A stretch of DNA of 64,000 nt from Virgibacillus_O xinjiangensis (GCF_042643145.1 NZ_JBHRSA010000004.1:62001-126000), one strand, 5' to 3'; numbered from the stretch's first letter, positions 7,686 through 15,544 are shown. Made by a program: numbers and translations. The notes: generated by a model not told the origin, from the sequence alone.

Positions 7686-7892
7686 CTATTTGCTTTCTTT
7701 CCCGTCGATTATTTCTTTGGTTTCACTAAATTCATCGGTGACATCACTAGTCAGTTCTTTTGTGGAATTCTTGAATTCCTTTAATGTTTGTCCCGCCGCT
7801 TTGCCAATTTCCGGAAGTTTTTTTGGTCCGAAAATGACCAACGCAATAGTTAGAATGAGAATGAGCCCCGGGATGCCTATACTTGATAACAT
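7686..7892 (-). CDS. tatA: Twin-arginine translocase subunit TatA (first copy)
   Basis: The product is 68 residues from the ATG at 7892, which has an AGAAGG site 7 bases upstream. The longer frame adds a non-conserved Cys-rich head and is rejected. The helix GIPGLILILTIALVIFGP and the LPEIGKAAGQTLKEFKNSTKE amphipathic segment are those of TatA. Its tail is longer and more acidic than that of the downstream copy. It is the first gene of the tatA-tatA-tatC-yozE cluster. Confidence 0.93.
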   Translation of the reverse strand: MLSSIGIPGLILILTIALVIFGPKKLPEIGKAAGQTLKEFKNSTKELTSDVTDEFSETKEIIDGKESK

Positions 7893-7981
7893 AGCTACAC
7901 CTTCTTTATCAATTAGTATGCAACAACTTGTCTCCATTACGTCTCACTGCTGTAAAACAAAGTCACGCTATTACAGGTAAA

Positions 7982-8010
7982 GTTTAACATGGTTATCCAG
8001 AAATAGACAA
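7982..8010 (-). promoter_or_regulatory. Candidate sigma-A promoter of the Tat cluster
   Basis: TTGTCT (8010-8005), a 17-base spacer and TTAAAC (7987-7982) lie about 90 bases ahead of the first tatA start. The -10 is a weak match; spacing is ideal. Confidence 0.4.
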
Positions 8011-8031
8011 CAATTTCCCGCGCTACTCCTA

Positions 8032-8520
8032 TTATAGCCGATCATACTGCAGAAAATAATAATGATAAGGATTTTTTTGGTCTTTGTCCCCTTTAACTTT
8101 CGAAGTCAGCCGCCACTCGTTTTTATTGAATGCAGGGAAGAAAGTATCCCCTTCAAATACTTCATCAATAAAGGTGATGTACATGCGATCGACATAATCC
8201 ATAGCCTGTTCAAAAATACGGCCGCCGCCAATGATGATGAATTCCTCGTCCGGTCTCTCCTCATTCCATTTTTTAATCACTGACAAGTCACTGATTACTT
8301 CCACACCCTGAGGAAAATCTCCTCCCTTCCTGCTTACCACTACGTTCGTTCGATTTGGCAAAACCTTTCCGATTGACTCAAATGTTTTCCTGCCCATAAT
8401 GATCGTCTTTCCTGTTGAAGTTTCTTTGAAAAAACGGAGGTCTTTCGGCAGATGCCAGGGTAGATCATTGTTGTGGCCGATCACATGGTTTCGATCCATC
8501 GCAACTAGCAAAGATATCAT
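8032..8520 (-). CDS. dfrA: Dihydrofolate reductase
   Basis: This 162-residue enzyme reduces dihydrofolate with NADPH, regenerating the cofactor oxidised by the neighbouring thymidylate synthase. Motifs seen are the N-terminal ISLLVAMDRNHVIG, LPWHLPKDLRFFK (substrate loop), TIIMGRKTFESIG (NADPH site) and IIGGGRIFEQAM. The start has an AAAGGAGAGGAG site. It lies 24 bases behind thyA and is probably cotranscribed with it. Confidence 0.97.
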   Translation of the reverse strand: MISLLVAMDRNHVIGHNNDLPWHLPKDLRFFKETSTGKTIIMGRKTFESIGKVLPNRTNVVVSRKGGDFPQGVEVISDLSVIKKWNEERPDEEFIIIGGGRIFEQAMDYVDRMYITFIDEVFEGDTFFPAFNKNEWRLTSKVKGDKDQKNPYHYYFLQYDRL

Positions 8521-8544
8521 TTACTCCTCTCCTTTTATCGAAAT

Positions 8545-9501
8545 TTATACAGCTATCGGTGCTTTTATGGAAGGATGGGGTTGATAACCCTGAATGTCAA
8601 AATCGCTCAGCTCAAAATCAAAGATGGACTCTTTGTCACGGTTGATGATAAGCTGAGGCAGTTTGCGAGTCTCCCTTGAAAGCTGCTTCTTAACTTGTTC
8701 TACATGATTGGAATATATATGGGCATCTCCCAAAGTCAGAATGAATTCGCCTGTTTCCAAACCACATTCATGTGCAATTAATGAAGTTAACAATGCATAA
8801 CTTGCAATATTGAATGGAACTCCAAGAAAAACATCCCCACTTCGCTGATACAGTTGACAGGACAGCCTACCGTCTGCCACATAAAATTGGAAGAGAGTAT
8901 GGCATGGCGGCAGCGCCATGCTTGGTACATCCTCAGGATTCCAAGCAGAAACGATGTGTCTGCGGGAATGAGGGTTGTTCTTTAGTGAATGGATGACCTG
9001 CTTCAATTGGTCAATGGACTGCCCGGCGGATGTCTTCCAATCCCTCCACTGTTTTCCATAGACAGCACCCAAATCTCCATATTTGTCAGAAAATTCATCA
9101 TCCGTTAGTACCTTCTTTTTGAATATCTCCATCTGCTCTTGATAAACCTGTTGAAACTCGGGATCTTTCTGGCTTCGAAGACCGAAGTCAGTCATATCCG
9201 GGCCGTTGTAATCCTCGCTATTCACCCAATTTTCGAATGCCCATTCATTCCAGATGTTGTTGTTGTTTTCCAGCAGGTAACGGATATTGGTATCACCTTT
9301 GATAAACCACAGTAATTCACTTGCAATCAATCGGAAAGGAACTTTTTTGGTAGTCAATAATGGAAATCCTTCCTGAAGGTTAAACCGCATCTGATAACCG
9401 AAGAGTGAGTAGGTCCCTGTACCGGTACGGTCCCCTTTTTTTGTGCCATCCTTGAGGATGGTTTCACATAAATCCAAATAAGTTTGTTCACTAGATCTCA
9501 T
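8545..9501 (-). CDS. thyA: Thymidylate synthase (ThyA, long 318-residue form)
   Basis: ThyA methylates dUMP to dTMP using methylenetetrahydrofolate. The product has 318 residues, the length of the Lactobacillus/Staphylococcus form, with an insertion in the small domain (about residues 90-140) that the 264-residue form lacks. The catalytic cysteine lies in LPPCHTLFQFYV, followed by QLYQRSGDVFLGVPFNIASYA, and the C-terminus is PSIKAPIAV. It is upstream of dfrA in a two-gene operon for the thymidylate cycle. Confidence 0.97.
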   Translation of the reverse strand: MRSSEQTYLDLCETILKDGTKKGDRTGTGTYSLFGYQMRFNLQEGFPLLTTKKVPFRLIASELLWFIKGDTNIRYLLENNNNIWNEWAFENWVNSEDYNGPDMTDFGLRSQKDPEFQQVYQEQMEIFKKKVLTDDEFSDKYGDLGAVYGKQWRDWKTSAGQSIDQLKQVIHSLKNNPHSRRHIVSAWNPEDVPSMALPPCHTLFQFYVADGRLSCQLYQRSGDVFLGVPFNIASYALLTSLIAHECGLETGEFILTLGDAHIYSNHVEQVKKQLSRETRKLPQLIINRDKESIFDFELSDFDIQGYQPHPSIKAPIAV

Positions 9502-9549
9502 TGTTATTCCTCCACAGTCAATATCTGTCCAAATTATTATAGCATAAGT

Positions 9550-10149
9550 TTATTCAGATGCCTGCCATTCCCGATGGAACTGCTTCAGAAATGTCAGAAG
9601 AAATTGATGCCTCTCTAAAGCAATTTCCTTTGCTGTTCCGGTATGCAAAGTATCTTGTAAGTGGAGTAGTTTATCATAAAAATGCTGAATGGAAGTTGCC
9701 CTGTCTCCATTCCCGTGAATCGGCTGTTCGTTCGCTCCTCCATAAGCAAACGTCCTGGCAATTCCGACCGCTCCTATTGCATCCAATCGATCGGCATCCT
9801 GTACAATCATTCCTTCCTTAGTCTTTGGTATCTCCCCCTTGTGGTAGGAAGTATCTTTAAAGGCTGCCTCGATATTTTCAATGGTGGTCGAGTCCGGATG
9901 AAGTGATTGAAGGAAATCATGCAGCTTCTCCAATGATTCTTCAGGCCGGGAGAATAGTTTCCTGTCACCGATATCATGCAGCCAGGCAGCTGCCTCGGCT
10001 ATGAACGGGTCTGCTGCTTCATTTTTGGAAATGTGTTTCGCCATACCAGCAACCCGCCTCATATGGTGGAAATCATGCCCTGTCACATCTTCTTCAAATA
10101 AATGATAGGTGTAGTCCTGTATTTCCTTGAGAATTTTGTCCTTTTTCAA
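9550..10149 (-). CDS. HD-domain phosphohydrolase (YpgQ/YedJ-like)
   Basis: The open frame reaches 10269, but the conserved part begins near LKKDKILKEIQ. A TTG at 10149 lies 8 bases after GAGAGG, giving 199 residues, close to YpgQ of B. subtilis. The metal ligands of the HD fold are visible: HDFHHMRRV (H and HD) near residue 25 and WLHDIGD (HD) near residue 55, plus a later D in VQDADRLDAIG. The family hydrolyses nucleotide or nucleoside phosphates; YpgQ was reported as a dNTP pyrophosphohydrolase. Position beside thyA-dfrA would fit nucleotide metabolism. The start is inferred. Confidence 0.8.
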   Translation of the reverse strand: MKKDKILKEIQDYTYHLFEEDVTGHDFHHMRRVAGMAKHISKNEAADPFIAEAAAWLHDIGDRKLFSRPEESLEKLHDFLQSLHPDSTTIENIEAAFKDTSYHKGEIPKTKEGMIVQDADRLDAIGAVGIARTFAYGGANEQPIHGNGDRATSIQHFYDKLLHLQDTLHTGTAKEIALERHQFLLTFLKQFHREWQASE

Positions 10150-10295
10150 TTGTCCATCCTCTCTCCCTCCTGTATGTCTTATACTTTCTATTCCATTATA
10201 CTGACCGACATAAAGATTTACACTCACAAGAGTCAGGATGGGATTTGCTGGAAATGTAAAGGTTGTCATTTACAGAAAAAGTGTGTGGTTATTTC

Positions 10296-10324
10296 TTGAC
10301 TACGCTCTTCAAATGAGCTATATT
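10296..10324 (+). promoter_or_regulatory. Near-consensus sigma-A promoter upstream of csp
   Basis: TTGACT (10296-10301), exactly 17 bases, then TATATT (10319-10324). The predicted start is near 10331. It drives the candidate small RNA or leader and, on readthrough, csp. Confidence 0.7.
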
Positions 10325-10330
10325 AGTGGC

Positions 10331-10428
10331 AAGCAAAGAAGATGTGCGGATTCATTAATGACAGGCAGCTTCTATAGAAGTAGGTGTACTTATGATCCTG
10401 CACTTCTATAGAACTGCCTGTTTTTTTG
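10331..10428 (+). ncRNA. Candidate ~98-nt small RNA or attenuated csp leader
   Basis: The RNA would run from the predicted start at ~10331 to the T run at 10421-10428. Its 3' half is one long hairpin: arms 10361-10384 and 10397-10421 pair over more than 20 bp with a single bulged C, and each arm contains the self-complementary TTCTATAGAA. The hairpin ends directly in eight T residues, so it looks like an intrinsic terminator. Either it is a free small RNA or a terminator inside the 5' leader of the cold-shock gene 63 bases downstream. I do not recognise it as a known RNA family. Confidence 0.45.
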
Positions 10429-10454
10429 ATTTTCTGCTGTCTCCTTTGTATTAC
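10426..10454 (+). promoter_or_regulatory. Second promoter-like element close to csp
   Basis: TTGATT (10426-10431), 17 bases, TATTAC (10449-10454), overlapping the end of the upstream terminator. A short palindrome, CACGTTTTACGTG, follows at 10456-10468. It would give a leader of about 30 bases to the csp ATG. Confidence 0.4.
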
Positions 10455-10490
10455 CACGTTTTACGTGAAAGTTTCTAGGAGGATTATTTA

Positions 10491-10691
10491 ATGGAAAACG
10501 GAGTAGTAAAATGGTTTAACGCAGAAAAAGGCTATGGCTTCATTCAATTGGAAGAAGGCAATGATGTATTCGTACATTATTCCGCTATCCAAGAAGAAGG
10601 ATTCAAAACATTAGAAGAAGGCCAGGAAGTTTCTTTTGAGATTGTTGAAGGTGAACGTGGGCCACAAGCTGCAAATGTAACAAAAAAATAA
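10491..10691 (+). CDS. csp: Cold-shock protein (CspA/CspB family)
   Basis: This 66-residue OB-fold nucleic acid chaperone carries both RNA-binding motifs: RNP1 as KGYGFIQ and RNP2 as VFVHYSAI. It ends GPQAANVTKK. It matches the CspB/CspD group in length and melts RNA structure during cold shock and growth. The ATG has a TAGGAGG site. Two promoter candidates and a leader hairpin lie upstream and a perfect terminator follows, so the gene is monocistronic. Confidence 0.97.
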   Translation: MENGVVKWFNAEKGYGFIQLEEGNDVFVHYSAIQEEGFKTLEEGQEVSFEIVEGERGPQAANVTKK

Positions 10692-10705
10692 TTATAAATA
10701 GAACA

Positions 10706-10738
10706 AAGCGGTAATCCCTAGGGATTACCGCTCTTTTT
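10706..10738 (+). terminator. Terminator of csp
   Basis: A perfect 13-bp palindromic stem (10707-10732) is followed by CTTTTT. It is also partly functional for the convergent polyketide-pair transcript on the minus strand. Confidence 0.88.
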
Positions 10739-10764
10739 GAGCTTTCTGTCAATGACGATAACAT

Positions 10765-11283
10765 TCATCCTCTTTTTTCCATCTGGGCCAGTGCTCTTTC
10801 TTCTGCCGGAATGCGAATCGCCAGCAGTAAAATATGCAGGAATGGAAATAGGATCGCTGTGTAGATTGCTCCAAACAATAATGGTATGACAAATAGTTCA
10901 ATACCTACCACCACATAATTCGGATGCTTTACATACTTGTAAGGGCCTTTAGCCACAGGAGAAAACTTGGGATTTACAATAATTTTCGTGTTCCAGAACC
11001 TTCCCAGTGACTGGATACACCACACTCTTATCATCTGGGTCAAGATAAAGATTAGAAGCAGGACATGGTTCAATTCAAGATGATGTACTCCTCTAACATA
11101 TGCCTCTATAAAGATGGAAAGAAAAAACAGGACATGAACGAGGACAAAGAGCTTATAATGGCCTCCTTCTTTTTCCACTCCCCCCTTATTCTTCATCCAT
11201 CTTTCATTTCGCTTTGCTATCACTAACTCCCCCAACCGTTGCAATATCAATAGAATTAATAATACCCACATATATACAGGCAT
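10765..11283 (-). CDS. bpsB: Isoprenylcysteine methyltransferase-like protein, alkylpyrone O-methyltransferase BpsB (YpbQ)
   Basis: This 172-residue membrane protein has about four hydrophobic segments and the ICMT signature YKYVKHPNYVVVGIELFVIPL near residues 115-135, with a C-terminal RIPAEERAL. In B. subtilis the homologue YpbQ/BpsB methylates alkylpyrones made by the adjacent type III polyketide synthase. Here it begins one base after the synthase stop, so the two genes are translationally close and the same role is likely. Substrate identity is inferred from context. Confidence 0.87.
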   Translation of the reverse strand: MPVYMWVLLILLILQRLGELVIAKRNERWMKNKGGVEKEGGHYKLFVLVHVLFFLSIFIEAYVRGVHHLELNHVLLLIFILTQMIRVWCIQSLGRFWNTKIIVNPKFSPVAKGPYKYVKHPNYVVVGIELFVIPLLFGAIYTAILFPFLHILLLAIRIPAEERALAQMEKRG

Positions 11284-11284
11284 G

Positions 11285-12370
11285 CTATTTCCACTCCATC
11301 AATAATAGTTCTGAACTGAAACCTGGACCAAGAGCTGATAGAATGCTGATCTCGTTTTCATCAACCTTCCTTCGCAGCATATCTCCCAATACATAGAGAA
11401 CCGTAGCGGAGGACATATTCCCATGCTTCCGAAGTATTTCATAGGAAGATGAAAGTTTGCTCTTCTTGGTTTCCAATACATCTTCCATCGCTTCGAGCAC
11501 CTTTTTGCCGCCTGGATGTGCAATAAAAGAATGGATATGCTTTTCGGCCAAACTTGTCTTATGAAGAAAGGAGTATATATGCTCTTTCCAGAAAGATTCT
11601 ACGAGTTGCGGAATACTCTTAGCAAATATAACTTCGAGCCCTGTATTGCTGACGTTCCAACCCATTACATCCTGGCTGTGTTTTTTTGTTCGAGAATCAG
11701 TTGTAATAATTCTTGGCATCTTCCTTTTTACCCTTTTTAGCAGTGGAGATTTTTCACCTACTGCTAAAGCCGCCGCGCTTCCATCTCCAAAAAGAGCTGT
11801 ACCCACAATATTGCTCTTTTTTATGTCATGCTTCTGAAAAGTTAAGCTGCACAATTCCAGGCAAATTACCAGAGCGGTTTTCTCAGGATGGGCACGCAGC
11901 CAGTCAAAAGCACGCGACAGACCGATGGCTCCTCCTGCACAGCCAAGTCCCCATAATGGCATCCTGTAAATATCTTCCCGGAATGGCAGGTCGTTGAACA
12001 ATTCAACTTCCATAGACGGAGTGGATATGCCTGTACTGGATACAAAAATGATCATATCCACTTCAGATGGTGAAATGTCAGCAGTATAAGCATGTTGATC
12101 TGTCAGGCAATTCATGACAGCTTCCACCATATGTTTTTTAGCCAATTGCTGATAAAGGTCATTCCTCTCTTTAAATGAATGCTCTTTCTTGTACCAGTCA
12201 GGTTCAACTACAAACTGCCTGTTTTCAATTAATGCATGATCAAAAACTGACAACAGTCTGTTTATCTTTCTTTCTGATGCAGGAAAGATTTCAGTTATCA
12301 GCTGTTTAACCTCTTCCTGGCTGAGATTATGTTCGGGTATGCTAGTACCGACTGAGCTGAGATAGGCCAT
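11285..12370 (-). CDS. bpsA: Type III polyketide synthase (BpsA/BcsA)
   Basis: The product is 361 residues from the ATG at 12370 with an AAAGGTG site; the longer frame adds eight residues. It has the chalcone synthase-like thiolase fold with a Cys-His-Asn triad. The active-site cysteine sits in GLGCAGGAIGLSRA (~residue 145), the histidine in FIAHPGGKKVL and the asparagine in KHGNMSSATVL. B. subtilis BpsA makes triketide and tetraketide alkylpyrones from long-chain acyl-CoA and malonyl-CoA. The adjacent bpsB would methylate them. Products are membrane-associated lipids of uncertain role. Confidence 0.93.
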   Translation of the reverse strand: MAYLSSVGTSIPEHNLSQEEVKQLITEIFPASERKINRLLSVFDHALIENRQFVVEPDWYKKEHSFKERNDLYQQLAKKHMVEAVMNCLTDQHAYTADISPSEVDMIIFVSSTGISTPSMEVELFNDLPFREDIYRMPLWGLGCAGGAIGLSRAFDWLRAHPEKTALVICLELCSLTFQKHDIKKSNIVGTALFGDGSAAALAVGEKSPLLKRVKRKMPRIITTDSRTKKHSQDVMGWNVSNTGLEVIFAKSIPQLVESFWKEHIYSFLHKTSLAEKHIHSFIAHPGGKKVLEAMEDVLETKKSKLSSSYEILRKHGNMSSATVLYVLGDMLRRKVDENEISILSALGPGFSSELLLMEWK

Positions 12371-12577
12371 ATTTGATACACACCTTTGCTGCATATTTTT
12401 TCAGAACCTGCTTCTCTAGCCGTATATTCCCTATATTGGATAGTGCTCCATCCGACGTGAGGTGAGCGTGGGAAGTGTATGATAAGCGGACAGAACTCCC
12501 GATATTTGGTATGTCCCGTATCTTTTATTATCTCACAAGAGGAAAATAATAATCTGTACTAATCGACAGGAGCCATT

Positions 12578-13711
12578 CTACCCTTTTACCTTCTTCCCAA
12601 AAAATTGATAGTAGTCTGTCTTGATGAACCCGTTAAACAATTTCCTTTTTCTTGTAGCTTTCTGGCCAAAATGCTTTTCGAACTGCTCATGCGCTGTAAG
12701 GATATAAATACTCCAGCTAGGATGGTCCTTCATAATTTCACCGAGCTGCTGGTATAGTTTGGCTGCTTCGTCCTCATCCCCAAGCCTTTGCCCATACGGA
12801 GGGTTTCCTATTACATACCCATTTGCTTCCCTGATAAACATATCCCGCACTTGCATCTGCTTCCATGTAATCAAATCCGCCAACCCGGCTTCCACCGCAT
12901 TGTCTTTAGCAACTTTGATCATACTATGATCTATATCCGATCCGGTTATATGAAGCTTCTGATCATAATCAGCTTTATCTTCTGCTTCCTCAAATGCATT
13001 CTCCCAGTGTTTATTGCGTATAAACTTCCACTGTTCCGAGTCGAACTCCCTATTGAAGCCAGGTGCAATGTTTTGACCGATCAGTGCTGCTTCAATAGCG
13101 ATTGTTCCTGAGCCGCAAAAAGGATCAACCAGCGGATAGTCCGGTCTCCAGTTCGTAAGCATGACCAATGCAGCGGCCAATGTTTCTTTTAAAGGGGCTT
13201 CCCCTTGTCCCACACGATATCCCCTCTTATGCAGACCAGTCCCGGAAGTGTCCAACGTGAGCATTGCTGTATCTTTATGTAGAGCTACCTCCACCTTATA
13301 CATTTCACCAGTCTCAGGCATGTTGGAAGCCATCCCGTATTTCAACTTCAAACGCTCGGCAATAGCTTTTTTGACAATGGACTGGCAGTCAGGTACGCTG
13401 TATAGCTTCGACTTAACAGATTTACCACTTACTGGAAACTGTCCTTCTTCGGATATGAATTCTTCCCAAGGCAAAGCCTTTGTAGATTCAAACAACTGAT
13501 CAAAAGTTTCTGCAGTAAATCTGCCGACAAGCAGCTTTACTCGATCTGCACTCCTCAACCACAAATTACAGCGAGGTATGGCTGATAGTGGTGCTTCAAA
13601 TACCACCCGTCCATTTTCCACCTCCACTTCATATCCCAACTGTCTTACTTCCTCGGCAACTATAGCTTCTAGGCCCATTGCTGCTGTAGCAATTAGTGTC
13701 ACATGTCGCAT
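12578..13711 (-). CDS. ypsC: THUMP-domain class I RNA methyltransferase (YpsC, RlmL-like)
   Basis: This 377-residue protein has an N-terminal THUMP RNA-binding region (~1-160) and a Rossmann methyltransferase domain (~165-375). The SAM-binding motif DPFCGSGTIAIEAA and the catalytic NPPYG motif are visible. The family methylates guanine N2 in 23S rRNA. It is encoded directly downstream of rnpB on the same strand, as in B. subtilis. The exact target base cannot be read from the sequence. Confidence 0.92.
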   Translation of the reverse strand: MRHVTLIATAAMGLEAIVAEEVRQLGYEVEVENGRVVFEAPLSAIPRCNLWLRSADRVKLLVGRFTAETFDQLFESTKALPWEEFISEEGQFPVSGKSVKSKLYSVPDCQSIVKKAIAERLKLKYGMASNMPETGEMYKVEVALHKDTAMLTLDTSGTGLHKRGYRVGQGEAPLKETLAAALVMLTNWRPDYPLVDPFCGSGTIAIEAALIGQNIAPGFNREFDSEQWKFIRNKHWENAFEEAEDKADYDQKLHITGSDIDHSMIKVAKDNAVEAGLADLITWKQMQVRDMFIREANGYVIGNPPYGQRLGDEDEAAKLYQQLGEIMKDHPSWSIYILTAHEQFEKHFGQKATRKRKLFNGFIKTDYYQFFGKKVKG

Positions 13712-13792
13712 AATTCATTTCCCTTCATTCTGAATTTAAGTCTATTTTAGCTTATCATAACCATTGCAGTGAAATGAAAACCTGCCATATAA

Positions 13793-13832
13793 AAAACCTT
13801 TCTTCTGGCTGAATCAGCCAAAAGAAAGGTTT
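13793..13832 (-). terminator. Terminator of rnpB
   Basis: On the minus strand a stem of about 17 bp (AAACCTTTCTT pairing with AAGAAAGGTTT, plus an inner GGCTGA stem) ends in TTTTTTATAT. It starts 13 bases beyond the RNA's mature 3' end. Confidence 0.85.
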
Positions 13833-13844
13833 GTTTATCCGTCT

Positions 13845-14245
13845 AAGTGGACCGTTAAATACTCGATAAGCCATGTTCTGTACCAATGTACTGCAAATGG
13901 TGGTCAACCTCGTACCTTGGTGGTAATCATCTATCTACAAGCATTGCCTGTCCCTCGTTCGGTTGAATTCCCTACTAAAGGATGCCCCTACCATAATTTT
14001 GGGTTGCTCACTCGTGGGGTTTACCTCGTTCCACCCGAAGTGTTTCCACTCCAGCTCCGTCACTGTGGCACTTTCAAAGGGTGTCTTCCATATCTATTGA
14101 GACTTAGGAATTCCCCCTGCCGTTAACCTAGAAGGTTACCTTGACTTATGATTTCGTCAAGCACGAACACTACAAACATCTCAGTCTGTGTGAGCATGGA
14201 CTTTCCTCTGCATGGACATGCAGCGATTACCTGAGTATCTAACTC
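13845..14245 (-). ncRNA. rnpB: RNase P RNA (Bacillus type B)
   Basis: RNase P RNA is the catalytic subunit that trims tRNA 5' leaders with the RnpA protein. Reading the minus strand, conserved blocks appear in order: GGTAATCGC, GAGGAAAGTCCATGCTC, GTAGTGTTCGTGC, then near the 3' end AGATAGATGATTACCACC and ACAGAACATGGCTTA, ending at GGTCCACTT. Helix P1 pairs GTTAGATACTC at the 5' end with GAGTATTTAAC near the 3' end. The length of about 400 nt equals B. subtilis rnpB, and the neighbours gpsB and ypsC are also the same. End positions are good to a few bases. Confidence 0.96.
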
Positions 14246-14257
14246 GAACAGATACTC

Positions 14258-14286
14258 ATTGTAGCATATGAAACACCGTTACACAA
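14258..14286 (-). promoter_or_regulatory. Sigma-A promoter of rnpB
   Basis: TTGTGT (14286-14281), 17 bases, TACAAT (14263-14258). The predicted start near 14251 agrees with the 5' end expected from RNase P RNA helix P1. Confidence 0.65.
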
Positions 14287-14316
14287 TAGGCAATAAATAT
14301 TTGTCATTGCTTCTGA

Positions 14317-14637
14317 TCAGGACTCATTAGCATTCGATGTGTCAGCAAACTTTTTTCCAAATACTGCCTTCTCCAAATTGGACAAACGTTTAAGCACGTC
14401 ATAATTCACCTGCTGTGCTGGCTGGGAAGATCTTGTTCTGGTCTGATCCTGACTGGTTTTCTTCAACCGTTCGTTTTCTTGTTGCAAGCGTTCGATCTCT
14501 TGCATAAAAACATCATAATCCTGAATGACTACATCCAAAAATTCATCGACTTCTTCCTGGTTGTATCCTCTCATAGCTGTTTTGAATTCCTTTTCCAGGA
14601 TTTCTTTTCCGTTCAGCTGTACACGATTAAGACTCAT
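14317..14637 (-). CDS. gpsB: Cell division protein GpsB
   Basis: This 106-residue DivIVA-like adaptor has the conserved N-terminal membrane-binding domain (LNGKEILEKEFKTAMRGYNQEEVDEFLD), a coiled coil to ~residue 70, a variable linker rich in Thr, Gln and Ser, and a C-terminal trimer helix (NYDVLKRLSNLEKAVFG). GpsB shuttles penicillin-binding proteins between septum and side wall; its classic partner PBP1 (ponA) is encoded 2 kb away in this window. Confidence 0.96.
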   Translation of the reverse strand: MSLNRVQLNGKEILEKEFKTAMRGYNQEEVDEFLDVVIQDYDVFMQEIERLQQENERLKKTSQDQTRTRSSQPAQQVNYDVLKRLSNLEKAVFGKKFADTSNANES

Positions 14638-14718
14638 TGGATATTCACCTCAAATTTCCTCTGGAATGATAATTGTTATATCATTATATGCTTTTGGTAT
14701 TTCTCCACATTATATCAT

Positions 14719-14748
14719 AAAAAAGGAAACTGAAAAGATTCAGCTTCC
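14719..14748 (-). terminator. Terminator of cdd
   Basis: A 10-bp stem (14748-14739 with 14734-14725) overlaps the cdd stop and is followed by TTTTTTATG on the minus strand. Confidence 0.75.
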
Positions 14749-15153
14749 GCTTTTATTCAAATCATCCGGTTGAAAAGAGAATGGCAGCAGCTCATCTGTG
14801 GTAAACGTTTTGGCAGAGCCTTGCAGATTGGTCAGATGAATTTCCATTTTGCTGGAGAAGAACTCGCTCATAACCTGCCTGCAAGCCCCACATGGTGGAA
14901 CCGGCCTTTCCGTGTTTGCTGCGACAGCCATTTCCTTGAATTCTGTCTCTCCCTCACTGATAGCTTTGAAAATAGCCACCCTTTCAGCACAGCAAGTCAC
15001 TGAGTATGCAGAGTTTTCAATGTTGCATCCAGTATAGAGCTTGCCGGATTTTGTCACTAAAGCAGCTCCTACCGGAAATTGAGAGTAAGGCACATATGCT
15101 TTTTCCCTGATGTTTACAGCTTCTTGCATCAATTGTTCCCTATCCATCATCAT
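14740..15153 (-). CDS. cdd: Cytidine deaminase
   Basis: This 137-residue zinc enzyme deaminates cytidine and deoxycytidine to uridine forms in pyrimidine salvage. The zinc and catalytic motifs TCCAER (C and catalytic E) and PCGACRQ (two Cys ligands) identify the small homotetrameric form. The frame begins with three Met codons; AAGG lies 10 bases before the first, so the exact start is uncertain by two residues. In B. subtilis cdd sits beside era; here it lies between yppE and gpsB, a local rearrangement. Confidence 0.95.
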   Translation of the reverse strand: MMMDREQLMQEAVNIREKAYVPYSQFPVGAALVTKSGKLYTGCNIENSAYSVTCCAERVAIFKAISEGETEFKEMAVAANTERPVPPCGACRQVMSEFFSSKMEIHLTNLQGSAKTFTTDELLPFSFQPDDLNKSGS

Positions 15154-15183
15154 CCCCGCTTTACCTTGTTGATTGTTTTATTA

Positions 15184-15531
15184 TCATAGTTCCCTTAGTA
15201 ATTGATCAAAAACATAATGAATGGACTTATATAGCTCCATATATCTTTTTCTTCTAACGTCAATATAATAACTGTGAAGCAGAAGCAATTCCATATTCTC
15301 ACGCGTAGAGGTAACCTGATGAGGGTGTACATCCACTTTTCTCCCTTTCACGAGATCAAGAGATTTCTCTTCCCACTCCTCCAGCAACTCATACACTGGT
15401 GATGTCTCTGTTTTGACCATATGGAAGAATTCTTTATCCTTTTTATTTTCCGGTGGCTCCACCTTTTCAAACCTGTCCTTTAAACGGTTCAAATGCTGTT
15501 TCAATTGCTCTATAAGTAAGTTTAATTCCAT
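15184..15531 (-). CDS. yppE: YppE family protein (DUF1798)
   Basis: This 115-residue, all-helical, charged protein has conserved patches FFHMVKTETSPVYELLEEWEE and VHPHQVTSTRENMELLLLHSYYIDVRRKRYMEL. These fit the YppE/DUF1798 family of Bacillaceae. Function is unknown; it is cytoplasmic. It lies 13 bases after the hypothetical gene upstream, so the two are probably one transcript. B. subtilis also has yppE close to sspM and recU. Confidence 0.85.
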   Translation of the reverse strand: MELNLLIEQLKQHLNRLKDRFEKVEPPENKKDKEFFHMVKTETSPVYELLEEWEEKSLDLVKGRKVDVHPHQVTSTRENMELLLLHSYYIDVRRKRYMELYKSIHYVFDQLLREL

Positions 15532-15544
15532 TTAAAAGCCGCCT

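Larger units (their letters stand above)
10150..10490. other. Gene-free stretch upstream of csp holding two promoters and a long hairpin
   Basis: No protein gene is credible here. On the plus strand there is a near-consensus sigma-A promoter at 10296-10324, a 61-base hairpin with a T8 run (10361-10428), and a second promoter-like pair TTGATT-N17-TATTAC at 10426-10454. The first 145 bases are the rejected upstream extension of the HD gene frame. Confidence 0.6.

Noticed and set aside
7315..7980. 221-residue plus-strand open frame over the tat genes
   Set aside because: It is antisense to tatC, both tatA genes and their spacers; the sense genes have clear families and ribosome sites.
10150..10269. 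40-residue N-terminal extension of the HD hydrolase
   Set aside because: Not conserved in the family and no ribosome site at 10269; the TTG at 10149 has a suitable site.
13917..14126. 69-residue plus-strand open frame in the rnpB region
   Set aside because: The sequence is the complement of conserved RNase P RNA helices, which fully explain it.
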